Below, piece after piece: positions 13,956 through 22,309 of a stretch of DNA of 33,937 bases. The stretch is from CAZZBK01 sp964652155 (lineage in GTDB: Bacteria; Planctomycetota; Planctomycetia; Pirellulales; PNKZ01). A model generated the notes under the pieces. That model had not been told where the DNA came from and did no database searches. It worked only from the letters and a program-made list of their open reading frames with translations. The stretch spans positions 1 through 33,937 of the forward strand of contig CAZZBK010000057.1 of the NCBI GenBank assembly GCA_964652155.1, written 5' to 3'. Position 1 is the first letter of the stretch. Each line of letters starts with the position of its first letter. Position numbers and translations under genes: made by a program.

Positions 13956-15158
13956 ATGAAATATGTGATTGTCATTCCCGACGGCTGTGCCGACGAACCG
14001 CAGTCGTCGCTCGGCGGCCAGACGCCCTTGCAGGCGGCGCGGGTCCCGAACATGAATTGGATCGCCGCCCACGGTGTCGTCGGCCGCTCGAATAACGTGC
14101 CGGCCCATCTCCCGGCCGGCTCGGATGTCGCCAACTTGAGCCTGCTGGGCTACGATCCCAACGCCAACTTCACGGGCCGCGCGCCGCTCGAAGCCGCCGC
14201 CCAGGGCATCGCGCTCGGGAGCGAAGATTGGGCCATCCGTTGCAATCTCGTCACGGTCGAAGATCAAACGATGCGTGACTTCACGGCCGGACACGTCTCG
14301 ACCGACGAGGCCCGCGCCCTGCTCGCGACCGCCCAGGAAAAGCTCGGCAGCGACCGGCTGCAATTTTACCCGGGGGTCAGTTATCGCAACCTGCTCGTGT
14401 ACCGCGGGTCGGGTTGCCCCGCGCCATTCTCGCGCGATACCCGGGCGACACCGCCGCACGATCTGACCGACAAGTCGGTGCTCGACGACTATCCGCGCGG
14501 ACCGGGGAGCGATCTGCTGCTTCAACTAATGTCTGACAGCGTGGCGTTGTTCGCCGATCATCCGGTGAACGTGGCTCGCCGCGCGGCCGGCAAGTTGCCC
14601 GCCACCAACATTTGGCTCTGGGGACAAGGCCGGGCTCCGTCATTACCCTCCTTTATGGATGTGTACGGCAAACGGGGCGTGATGATCACGGCGGTCGACC
14701 TGCTCCGCGGACTCGCGGCCCTGGTGGGTTGGGAGCGGATCGAAGTCCCTGGCGCCACGGGCTATCTCGATACCGACTACGCGGCCAAGGGGCGCTACGC
14801 CATTGCCGCGCTCGACACGACCGACGTGGTCTGTGTCCACGTCGAGGCCACCGACGAAGCCTCGCATGAAGGCCGCGCCGATGCCAAGATCGAAGCGCTC
14901 GAGCAGATCGATCAGAAAATTGTCGGCCCGCTGCTCGACACTCTGCGCAAGCGCGGCGACTACCGCATCCTTGTCTCGCCCGATCACCCGACCCCGCTCC
15001 GCACGAAGACGCACAGTCATGGTTTCGTCCCCTGGACGATCGCCGGCAGCGACGTGCCGCCGGGCGGTCAATCGACCTACGACGAGGTGTCGGCCGCGGC
15101 CTCGACGCACTCGTTCGACGAGGGATGGCGTTTGATGCGCTATTTCCTGGGCTCATGA
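13956..15158 (+). CDS. archaeal-type phosphoglycerate mutase family protein (proposed homoserine kinase)
   Basis: The 400-residue product belongs to the ApgM branch of the alkaline-phosphatase superfamily. MKYVIVIPDGCADEP gives the first metal-site Asp; LPAGSDVANLSLLGYDP holds the active-site Ser region; LVSPDHPTPLRTKTHSHGFVPW gives the C-terminal Asp/His metal ligands. The closest family model I know (TIGR02535) was proposed as a homoserine kinase because members lie beside homoserine dehydrogenase in genomes lacking ThrB. Here it follows hom, separated only by the four-helix-bundle cassette, which supports that idea. The alternative is 2,3-bisphosphoglycerate-independent phosphoglycerate mutase in glycolysis. 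The stop overlaps the next start (ATGA at 15155). Confidence 0.9.
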   Translation: MKYVIVIPDGCADEPQSSLGGQTPLQAARVPNMNWIAAHGVVGRSNNVPAHLPAGSDVANLSLLGYDPNANFTGRAPLEAAAQGIALGSEDWAIRCNLVTVEDQTMRDFTAGHVSTDEARALLATAQEKLGSDRLQFYPGVSYRNLLVYRGSGCPAPFSRDTRATPPHDLTDKSVLDDYPRGPGSDLLLQLMSDSVALFADHPVNVARRAAGKLPATNIWLWGQGRAPSLPSFMDVYGKRGVMITAVDLLRGLAALVGWERIEVPGATGYLDTDYAAKGRYAIAALDTTDVVCVHVEATDEASHEGRADAKIEALEQIDQKIVGPLLDTLRKRGDYRILVSPDHPTPLRTKTHSHGFVPWTIAGSDVPPGGQSTYDEVSAAASTHSFDEGWRLMRYFLGS

Positions 15159-15985
15159 GTCACCCCGCGCCCGCCATTCATTGGGCTCGACCCTGTCAGC
15201 CGCGCCCCATCACGCACGTCGTGTTCGACTTCGACGGCACGATCTCGTGGCTGCGGCACGGTTGGCCCGACATGATGGTCGAGGTGCTCCGCGAGGCATT
15301 GCCGCGCGAACTGATCGCGTCGTATGTCGGGCTCGATGAGCAACTGATGTCCGACATCATCCGCCTCAACGGCAAGCCAACGATCTTTCAGATGCTCCAG
15401 TTCGTCGACTGGGCCGCGAAACACGGCGTGCCCGGCCTCGATGCCGAAGCGCTCCGCGTCGAATATCAACGTCGTCTCGACGCGGCGATTGACGAGCGGA
15501 TTGCGAACATGCGCGCCGGACGATGCGAGTGCGATGCGTATGTCGTCCACGGCGCTCGTAAACTTCTCGAACACCTCGCCCACGTCGGGCTCAAGTCGAT
15601 GATCCTCAGCTCGACGGTTCAGGATCGCGTGCGGCAAGAGACCGAGTGGCTCGGCTTGGGACCGTTCTTCGGAGAGCATGTGTACGGCGGCACGGGCGAC
15701 CCGATCCAGTTCTCCAAACGCGCCGTGTTCGAGCGCATCCTGTCCAGCGAACAGATTACGGGCGAACAACTGCTCGCGATCGGCGATGGCCCGGTCGAGA
15801 TTGCCGACGCCAAGCACCTGGGCGCGTCGGCCGTGGCCCTGTGCAGTGACGAGCGGGTGAACGGCTCTGGGCTCTGCGACGAGCACAAACTCCAGCAGCT
15901 CATGGCCGCCGGGGCCGACGCGGCCATCGCCGACTTTCGCGACGCGATCGAGTTAATCGACCTGCTGCGAGGAGCCCCGCGATGA
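15155..15985 (+). CDS. HAD-family phosphatase
   Basis: The 276-residue protein has the HAD core: motif I VFDFDGT (residues 24-29, nucleophile Asp25), motif II ILSST, a conserved Lys region near FSKRAVFERIL and motif III AIGDGPVEIADAK. The helical cap between motifs I and II is like that of phosphoglycolate phosphatases. It probably hydrolyses a small phosphate ester; the substrate is unknown. It overlaps both neighbours by ATGA (15155-15158 and 15982-15985), so translation is likely coupled with the apgM-like gene before it and the DHS-like gene after it. The phosphatase/kinase pair around a DHS-like protein suggests one pathway. Confidence 0.88.
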   Translation: MSHPAPAIHWARPCQPRPITHVVFDFDGTISWLRHGWPDMMVEVLREALPRELIASYVGLDEQLMSDIIRLNGKPTIFQMLQFVDWAAKHGVPGLDAEALRVEYQRRLDAAIDERIANMRAGRCECDAYVVHGARKLLEHLAHVGLKSMILSSTVQDRVRQETEWLGLGPFFGEHVYGGTGDPIQFSKRAVFERILSSEQITGEQLLAIGDGPVEIADAKHLGASAVALCSDERVNGSGLCDEHKLQQLMAAGADAAIADFRDAIELIDLLRGAPR

Positions 15986-17088
15986 GTGTCGAGCCGCTCG
16001 ATCTCAGCCGCCTCCGCGTGCTCCCCTTGCAGCAAAGGGTCAGCTTGACCCGGGCCGACGACATTCTGATCGAACCCGGTTCGACGCCGAAACCTTGCTC
16101 GCCGCAAGTTGCCGAGCACGTGGCGCGATGCGCCCAGCAGGTGCGCGCGGCCCGCGCGCGCGGCGCGGCCGTGCTGCTGATCTACGGCGCGCACCTGCTC
16201 CGCAACGGCGCGGCAAAAATCCTCGGCCAACTCATGCAGCAAGGCTGGATCACGCATCTGGCCACGAACGGCGCCGGCACGATCCACGACTGGGAATACG
16301 CCTGGTACGGCGCGTCGACTGAAAGTGTCGAAATGAACGTCGCCAGCGGCACCTTTGGCACCTGGCACGAGACGTCGACCAATATCCATCTGGCGCTCTT
16401 CACCGGTGCCCTCGACGGGCTCGGCTATGGTCGCGCGCTGGGTCGCTTGATCTGCAACGACGGCGTCGACGTGCCGACGACCGAAGCGTTGGAACGGCTC
16501 ATCAGCGCGCGCCCCGCCGACCCGCTGACAGCCGCCCGAGCCGATCTGCTCCAAGCCTTGCTCAACGGACACATTCAGAGCGGTCGCGCGCCGATCGAGC
16601 ATCGTTGGAAGCACGCCTCGATCCTGGCCCAAGCCTGGCGACACAACGTCCCACTGACGGTGCATCCTGGCATCGGCTACGACATCATCGCCAATCATCC
16701 GATCTTCAGCGGCTCGGCGATCGGTCGCGGAGCGGATCTCGACTTCCGCTTGTTTGGCGGCAGCGTCGAGCAACTCGACGGTGGCGTGGTGCTCTCGATT
16801 GGCTCGGCGATCATGGGCCCGCAGGTGTTCGAGAAGAGCTTGAGCTGCGTGAACAATTTGCGGTTGCAGCAAGGTCGCCCGATCGTGCAAGGGCACACGA
16901 CCTACGTGGTCGACCTGCAAGACGGTGGCGGCTGGGACTGGACACAAGGCGAGCCTCCCAAGACCAATCCCGCCTACTATCTCCGTTTTTGCAAAAGCTT
17001 TTCGCGCATGGGTGGCGCGATGCACTATGTGCAGAGCGACAACCTGAACTTCGTCCATCATTGGTACCACGCGCTGGTGCAGGGATGA
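15982..17088 (+). CDS. deoxyhypusine synthase-like protein of unknown function
   Basis: I do not recognise a named family with certainty. The 368-residue soluble protein contains a stretch, LLIYGAHLLRNGAAKIL then HLATNGAGTIHDWE, that lines up by eye with the deoxyhypusine synthase segment reading roughly LTGAM..AGLR..I..L and LVTTGANLTHD. A later GRGADLDFRLFGGSVEQLDGGVVLSIGSA resembles its NAD-fold C-terminal half. The catalytic lysine context of true deoxyhypusine synthase (GGxxKHH type) is not evident, and bacteria lack the eIF5A substrate, so a different reaction is likely. The gene overlaps the HAD gene upstream and the PfkB kinase downstream by ATGA, which ties it to phosphate-ester metabolism. 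Confidence is high that it is a gene and low on fold and function. Confidence 0.82.
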   Translation: MSVEPLDLSRLRVLPLQQRVSLTRADDILIEPGSTPKPCSPQVAEHVARCAQQVRAARARGAAVLLIYGAHLLRNGAAKILGQLMQQGWITHLATNGAGTIHDWEYAWYGASTESVEMNVASGTFGTWHETSTNIHLALFTGALDGLGYGRALGRLICNDGVDVPTTEALERLISARPADPLTAARADLLQALLNGHIQSGRAPIEHRWKHASILAQAWRHNVPLTVHPGIGYDIIANHPIFSGSAIGRGADLDFRLFGGSVEQLDGGVVLSIGSAIMGPQVFEKSLSCVNNLRLQQGRPIVQGHTTYVVDLQDGGGWDWTQGEPPKTNPAYYLRFCKSFSRMGGAMHYVQSDNLNFVHHWYHALVQG

Positions 17089-18107
17089 ACGCTAAGCGGT
17101 GGTCCGCCCTGGCTGCGCGCTATCGGTCACTGCGCATCGCGGTGCTCGGCGACTTCTGCCTCGATCGGTATCTGGAAATCGACCCCTCGCGCGCCGAGAC
17201 CTCGATCGAGACCGGCCTCGACGTGCATAACGTGGTCCGCGTGCGGGCCCAGGCCGGCGCGGCCGGCACGATCCTCAACAACCTCGTGGCCTTGGGCATC
17301 GGCCAACTCCACCCCCTCGGCTGCTGCGGCGACGACGGCGAAGGCTACGAGCTTCGACGCTCACTCGATCAACTGCCTCGCGTCGATCGTTCGCGCTTTA
17401 TCACCGCCGCCGACCGACGCACCTTCACGTATTGCAAGCCGCTCGTGCTCGCCGCGGGGCAACCACCCCGTGAGCTGAACCGGCTCGACACGAAGAACTG
17501 GACACCCACCCCTGCAACGGTCGAGTCGCAACTGATCGAGGCGCTCGAGCAAATCGCCCCGCAGCTCGACGCCCTGATCGTGATGGACCAGGTCGACCTC
17601 GCCGAGACCGGCGTGGTCACGCGACGCGTGCTCGAGGCGATCGGCCGCGTCGCCCAACGCTACCCAGCCATGCGGATCGTGGGAGACAGTCGCCGCGGGC
17701 TCCACGATTGGCCCGCGATCACGCTCAAGATGAACGCCGCCGAGTTGGCGAAACTCTCGCAACGCGCGGTCAGCGTGTCGCTCGACGATGTGCGCCGTGT
17801 GGCACGCGAACTGGCTCAACGAAACGGCTCGGACGTGTTCGTCACCCTGGCCGAGCGCGGCATCGTCGGCGCGACCGCCGACGGCGCGTGCGAACACGCT
17901 CCCGCGTTGCCTGTTCGCGGGGCGATCGACATTGTCGGAGCTGGCGACTCGGTCACAGCCAACCTGACCGCCGCGCTCACGGCCGACGCCACGCTCGCCG
18001 AGGCGCTCGAACTCGCCATGACCGCCGCGTCACTCGTCATCCATCAGCTCGGCACGACCGGCACCGCCACGAGCGAGCAGATCGCCAAGCAGCTGGCAAC
18101 ACCATGA
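17085..18107 (+). CDS. PfkB-family carbohydrate kinase (RfaE/HldE-like)
   Basis: The 340-residue product is a ribokinase-fold sugar kinase. The N-terminus IAVLGDFCLDRYLEID resembles the kinase domain of heptose kinase RfaE/HldE (VLGDxMLDRY). GGAAGT-like AQAGAAGTILNNLVALG is the N-terminal PfkB region. The C-terminal signature DIVGAGDSV contains the catalytic Asp of GAGD; the usual Phe/Ala after it is changed to Ser-Val. No nucleotidyltransferase domain is fused, so it is not bifunctional HldE. It overlaps the DHS-like gene and biotin ligase by ATGA. It probably phosphorylates a sugar or sugar phosphate linked to the neighbouring phosphatase and DHS-like protein; substrate unknown. Confidence 0.9.
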   Translation: MNAKRWSALAARYRSLRIAVLGDFCLDRYLEIDPSRAETSIETGLDVHNVVRVRAQAGAAGTILNNLVALGIGQLHPLGCCGDDGEGYELRRSLDQLPRVDRSRFITAADRRTFTYCKPLVLAAGQPPRELNRLDTKNWTPTPATVESQLIEALEQIAPQLDALIVMDQVDLAETGVVTRRVLEAIGRVAQRYPAMRIVGDSRRGLHDWPAITLKMNAAELAKLSQRAVSVSLDDVRRVARELAQRNGSDVFVTLAERGIVGATADGACEHAPALPVRGAIDIVGAGDSVTANLTAALTADATLAEALELAMTAASLVIHQLGTTGTATSEQIAKQLATP

Positions 18108-18892
18108 GCACAAGCGACCTGCACACCGCGCGGCTCGCGTCGCATCCGCTCATCGACGAGTGCGAGCTGCACGTCGAGATCGGTTCGACCAACGATCGGG
18201 CTCGGCAGCGCGCCGCCGACATGCCCCGAGAGCAAACGCTGCTCGTGATCGCCGAGCGACAGACGGCCGGCCGGGGGCGTGGTAGCAACCGCTGGTGGAC
18301 CGGCGACGGGGCGCTGGCCTTGAGCTTGCTCTTCGATCCCGCGGCGCGCGGCATCGCGCGGCAGCACACCGGTCTGATCGCGCTCGCCACGGCCGTCGCG
18401 ATTGTCGAGACCGTCGCGCCCTGCGTGCCGCACCAGCGCGCGGGCATCCACTGGCCCAACGACGTGTTTTTGCTCGACCGCAAACTGGCCGGCATTCTGG
18501 TCGAGGTGTTGCCCGACGGGCGACACATCGTCGGGCTGGGTTGCAACGTGAACAACAGCGTGTCGGCCGCGCCCGACGACCTCGCGTCGATCGTCACCTC
18601 GCTGCGCGATGCGACGCAGCGCACGTTCGACCGCACCGAGTTGCTCGTCGAGCTGTTCGATCAACTCGGGGTCGCCCTGCACGTGCTCGCCCAGGAGCCC
18701 GCCGAGCTGGCGCGGCACAGCGACCGGCACTGCTTGCAACACGGCCGCAGCTTGACGATCCGCGTCGGCGCGCACGAGGAGACGGGCGTGTGTGAGGGGA
18801 TTGCCGACGATGGCGCGCTCGTCCTGAGCACCCCGCGCGGACGACAGACGTTTTACTCGGGTGTGCTCGTCAAGGCGTTGCCGAAGTTCTGA
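18104..18892 (+). CDS. birA: biotin--[acetyl-CoA-carboxylase] ligase
   Basis: The 262-residue product activates biotin with ATP and attaches it to a carboxylase carrier protein. The biotinyl-AMP loop ERQTAGRGRGSNRW is present (GRGR), followed by IHWPNDVFLLDRKLAGILVE with the conserved WPND and KxxGIL, and a C-terminal SH3-like domain (GVCEGIADDGALVL). There is no N-terminal helix-turn-helix, so it is a monofunctional ligase without repressor function. The start overlaps the kinase stop (ATGA at 18104). It ends the five-gene overlapping run; its 3' end overlaps the convergent flippase gene by 40 bases. Confidence 0.93.
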   Translation: MSTSDLHTARLASHPLIDECELHVEIGSTNDRARQRAADMPREQTLLVIAERQTAGRGRGSNRWWTGDGALALSLLFDPAARGIARQHTGLIALATAVAIVETVAPCVPHQRAGIHWPNDVFLLDRKLAGILVEVLPDGRHIVGLGCNVNNSVSAAPDDLASIVTSLRDATQRTFDRTELLVELFDQLGVALHVLAQEPAELARHSDRHCLQHGRSLTIRVGAHEETGVCEGIADDGALVLSTPRGRQTFYSGVLVKALPKF

Positions 18893-20424
18893 GTCCAGCC
18901 GCGCGGCAGGTACGGTTGCGCGCGGCGAACGAGTGCCTGTAGCGCCGTGCGCCACTGCGCCCACTCGGCGCTCGTAAAGCAACTCTTGAGCGGCCCGAGG
19001 CCGACAACCAGCGCGAGCATCACGGCCGCCGTGAGGGGGGCGCTCCAGGGCAACAACGCGGGCAACAACAGCAAGGGGAGCAACCGGCGATCGATGGCCA
19101 TGCCGAAGCGGCTGTTCAGCAGCAGCACGCTGAGCAGCACGACGCCACGTCCCCCGCAGGTCGCCCAACCCAGCCCCGCGAGTTGCCACCCGGGCAACAG
19201 TGTCACGATTAGGGCCATGCTCGTGACGAGGCCGATGGCCAGCGAGCCACTGACCCAGCGAGATTTTTCCGCACACCAGAGATAGTTGTAAGCGATCGTC
19301 GCGAGCGCGGTCCAACAGGCGGCCGCGAGCGTAAAGCCGAGCAACTCCGCGCCGGCCGCGTACTTGCCTCCGAACGCCCAATCGAACAGCAGCGGCTTGA
19401 GTGACAAAATCGCGATGCTCGCGGCGGTGAACCCGAGCGCCGACAGCTTGAGTGCCGAGTTCAATCGCTCGGCGACCGCTGCGCGGCAGCCCCGCTCCCA
19501 ATCGCTGCTCAGATGCGGTGTCAGCATCGTCGACAGCAGCTCGGCCACGCCGATGAGCAGCAGCGGAAAGATGCGGGCGCTGTGGTATTGGCCCACCAGC
19601 GTGACGGCCTGTTCATGCGTGAAGCCGCCGTGGTGCATGATCAAGTAACGATCGACGATGTCGAACGCATTGCAGACATTGTTGGTCACCCACAGCCAAA
19701 ACGCGAAAGGGGCCAACCGCGTCCAAATGTCGCGCTGCGGCAGCGGAGCCCTCGCGGCCGGCATGTCGCGCCAGAGCGAACGCAACAGGAACGCCGCACC
19801 GACGCTCACCACGCACGAGGCGAGACCAAACGCGGCGACGACACTCTCGCTGCGCGGCGAGACAAACACCGCCCCCGCGCCAAGCACCGCGAACAACAGT
19901 GTCTGCGCAAATTGCATCATCGACACGCCACGGTAGTGGCGCAAAGCCGTGAACAGCGAGAGCAGAAAGTTGTAGCAGATGACCGCCGCCAGCGTGCCGA
20001 GCACGCCGAGCACCAAGCCGGGCCGGTCAAGCGTGTCGAACACGAGCTGACCACACGCCTCGCGATTCCAGATGAGCAGCGTGACGGCCGTGGCTGCCAA
20101 AGCGGCCGAGAGCAGCGTGACGCGGCGGAGAAACGTGCGCAACTGGCCACGCTCGCGGAAGTGATCGACGTACCGGCCGAAGCTGCCTGGCAATCCCAAC
20201 ACGGCGAGCGGGGCGGCGAACGCAAGGAAGTTGAAGGCGAGGTCCCACTGGCCGATCTCGTCGACGTCGAGCCAACGGCAGAAGACGATCGCGCGCAGAA
20301 ACCCGACCCCGCGCTGCACGACGGTCAGCACAAGCATCAGCAACACGCCCGAGGCGAGTGACCCACCGCGCGAGCGGCTCGGGGCGGCAAGGGTATCGGC
20401 GGCGTCAGCACTGGCGCGTTTCAT
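18853..20424 (-). CDS. polysaccharide flippase-like membrane protein (Wzx/MVF type)
   Basis: The 523-residue protein has some 12-14 hydrophobic helices and the pattern of the MATE/MVF polysaccharide transporter superfamily: VLTVVQRGVGFLRAIVFCRWL near the N-terminus, GQYHSARIFPLLLIGVAELLSTML in the middle, and a Leu-rich C-terminal half. It probably flips a lipid-linked glycan across the cytoplasmic membrane. ATG 20424 (MKRASADAAD) is preferred because a polar tail then leads into helix 1; longer in-frame starts upstream add no recognisable sequence. It is divergent from the ArnT-like gene and convergent with birA, whose end it overlaps by 40 bases. Confidence 0.85.
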   Translation of the reverse strand: MKRASADAADTLAAPSRSRGGSLASGVLLMLVLTVVQRGVGFLRAIVFCRWLDVDEIGQWDLAFNFLAFAAPLAVLGLPGSFGRYVDHFRERGQLRTFLRRVTLLSAALAATAVTLLIWNREACGQLVFDTLDRPGLVLGVLGTLAAVICYNFLLSLFTALRHYRGVSMMQFAQTLLFAVLGAGAVFVSPRSESVVAAFGLASCVVSVGAAFLLRSLWRDMPAARAPLPQRDIWTRLAPFAFWLWVTNNVCNAFDIVDRYLIMHHGGFTHEQAVTLVGQYHSARIFPLLLIGVAELLSTMLTPHLSSDWERGCRAAVAERLNSALKLSALGFTAASIAILSLKPLLFDWAFGGKYAAGAELLGFTLAAACWTALATIAYNYLWCAEKSRWVSGSLAIGLVTSMALIVTLLPGWQLAGLGWATCGGRGVVLLSVLLLNSRFGMAIDRRLLPLLLLPALLPWSAPLTAAVMLALVVGLGPLKSCFTSAEWAQWRTALQALVRRAQPYLPRGWTQNFGNALTSTPE

Positions 20425-20517
20425 ATCTAAGTCTACGCCACGAAACGGCTTGGGTGAGGGACTCGAGGCGATCCGGTCGGGTTCGACGGCGAAGCGGCCA
20501 ACGTGTCCTAAGTGACA

Positions 20518-20547
20518 TTGCCGCAAACGACTTACGGCCACTATGAT
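20518..20547 (+). promoter_or_regulatory. possible sigma-70-type promoter for the ArnT-like gene
   Basis: TTGCCG (20518-20523) and TATGAT (20542-20547) are separated by 18 bases and lie 47 bases before ATG 20594, in the divergent intergenic region. The match to the general -35/-10 pattern is good, but chance occurrence cannot be excluded. Confidence 0.4.
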
Positions 20548-20593
20548 GAGCGCCGCGTGAGCTTGGATTGCTTAGTTCGAGGAAGCCATCGGG

Positions 20594-22294
20594 ATGGAGT
20601 CGAGTTCAACACCGCCGCGGAGCGTGTGGCGCGAGCGGCCACGGTGGCTGCTCGTGGCGCTGGTGCTGGCGATCTTTGTGCCTCGGCTCTCCGACCAAAG
20701 CATCCGGGGCGAAGAGAGCCGTTGGGCGACGGTGGCGCGCGAGATGCTCCGCACGGGCGATTATGTCGTGCCGCGGCAACAGGGGGAGCCGTTCCCCGAT
20801 CGCCCGCCGCTCCACTGTTGGATTCTGTCTCAGGCCCAACGGCTCGGCGGCGAGCAGAGCCTCTGGGCTTTGCGGTTGCCCAGCGTGTTGGCGGTGCTCG
20901 TCACGTCGCTCGTGATCTACGGCTACGCGCGGCAATTCCTGTCGCCGCTCGGCGCTCTTGCGTCGGGCGTGTCGTTCGCGACGATGGCCCAGGTGTTGCA
21001 ATTGGGCCGACTGGCCGAGAGTGACGCGCTCTTGATCTGCTTTCTGAGCAGCGCCTTGCTGCTGTGGCATGGTCTGCTGGTGTTCGACCGTCGGCCGTGG
21101 CTCGCCTGGACCGTGGGTTACTCGCTGGCCGCGCTCGCCACGCTGACCAAGGGACCGCAGGGGCCGGTGTATTTTATCGGCATCACGAGCGTGTACTTGC
21201 TGCTGGTGCGGCGCGATTGGCGAAGCTGGCTGAGCGGGGCCCATGCCCTGGGGCTGCTCTGCTTTGTGCTGATCGGCGCGGCGTGGCTGGTCCCCTTTGC
21301 CGAGCGAATGGGGGTCGATGCGACACTCAAGATTTGGAGCGAAGAGGGGGCGCTGCGAGCGCGTCTGTTGCCGCGTGACTGGCCGCGTGTGTTCCAAGGT
21401 TGGCTCACCTATCCATGGCGCGTGCTGCTCACCACGCTGCCGTGGTCGCCGATGTTGCTGTGCTATTTAAGTTCGTGGTTGCGCGGTGACCTGCGCGCGG
21501 CGCGGGGCCCGGCGGTCTTTTTAGCCACCTGCGTCGTGGTCTCGCTGCCAACCGTGTGGCTTCCGGCGCATTCGGTGCCGCGATACTTCATGTCGATGTA
21601 CCCGGCCTTGGCACTGCTGATCGGCATCGCGATCGAGCGGTGCGTCGAGTCGGCCGAGCAAAACTGGTGGCAAGCGAGCTGGCGGCGCTTCGTGCTCACG
21701 GCGACGTGGGTCATTCCTGCCGCGGGCGTGGCGATGGTCGTGCTCGCCTGCTGGCCGATCGACAGCCTGCGCCACACTTGGCAACCGCTCTGGCTCGCGG
21801 TTCTGTTTGCCGTCGTCTGCTTTTCACTTACCTGGCGGATGCGACACGAGCACTGCGAACAACCGCGCGGCGCGCAACACGCCGTGCTGGCGATCGGCGC
21901 GGTGTGCGGGCTCGCTTACACCGGCACGGTCATCAATCTGGTGCGCGCCAACAGCCCCAACAGCGCCGAGCAAATCGCGAGCCTCAAGCAGCAGTTGCCC
22001 GACGGGGCGCGGCTCGTGTCGCTCGGGCGCGTCCACCATCTGTTCACGTATTACTACCACGAGCCGATCGCGTTGCGCCCGTGGATCGATGAGCTGAAAA
22101 GCGACGAGGCACCGAGCGAGTATTTTTGTTTCACGCCGAATTTGCTGCGCGGGCTCAAGCCGCCATTCGAGTTCGAGACGATCGCGACGATTAACTGCGC
22201 GCGTTCTAAATCTCCGGGCGTGGACGAGGTGGTCGTGATCGGTCGGCGCGTGGTGAACAATACCGCGGCCCGAGCAACCGAGCCCCCCAAGTAA
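20594..22294 (+). CDS. ArnT/PMT-family glycosyltransferase (membrane)
   Basis: The 566-residue protein belongs to the GT-C superfamily that uses polyprenyl-phosphate sugars. The first periplasmic loop reads IRGEESRWATVAREML, equivalent to the acidic DExRYAE-type loop of ArnT, and is followed by PFPDRPPLHCW, the usual KPPL-type motif. About ten to twelve hydrophobic helices follow, then a soluble C-terminal region. It probably transfers a sugar to a lipid or protein at the outer face of the membrane. GAGGAAG lies upstream of ATG 20594. The flippase next door and the methyltransferase 15 bases downstream suggest a small surface-glycan group. Donor and acceptor are unknown. Confidence 0.88.
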   Translation: MESSSTPPRSVWRERPRWLLVALVLAIFVPRLSDQSIRGEESRWATVAREMLRTGDYVVPRQQGEPFPDRPPLHCWILSQAQRLGGEQSLWALRLPSVLAVLVTSLVIYGYARQFLSPLGALASGVSFATMAQVLQLGRLAESDALLICFLSSALLLWHGLLVFDRRPWLAWTVGYSLAALATLTKGPQGPVYFIGITSVYLLLVRRDWRSWLSGAHALGLLCFVLIGAAWLVPFAERMGVDATLKIWSEEGALRARLLPRDWPRVFQGWLTYPWRVLLTTLPWSPMLLCYLSSWLRGDLRAARGPAVFLATCVVVSLPTVWLPAHSVPRYFMSMYPALALLIGIAIERCVESAEQNWWQASWRRFVLTATWVIPAAGVAMVVLACWPIDSLRHTWQPLWLAVLFAVVCFSLTWRMRHEHCEQPRGAQHAVLAIGAVCGLAYTGTVINLVRANSPNSAEQIASLKQQLPDGARLVSLGRVHHLFTYYYHEPIALRPWIDELKSDEAPSEYFCFTPNLLRGLKPPFEFETIATINCARSKSPGVDEVVVIGRRVVNNTAARATEPPK

Positions 22295-22309
22295 ACTGGA
22301 GTCGCACGG

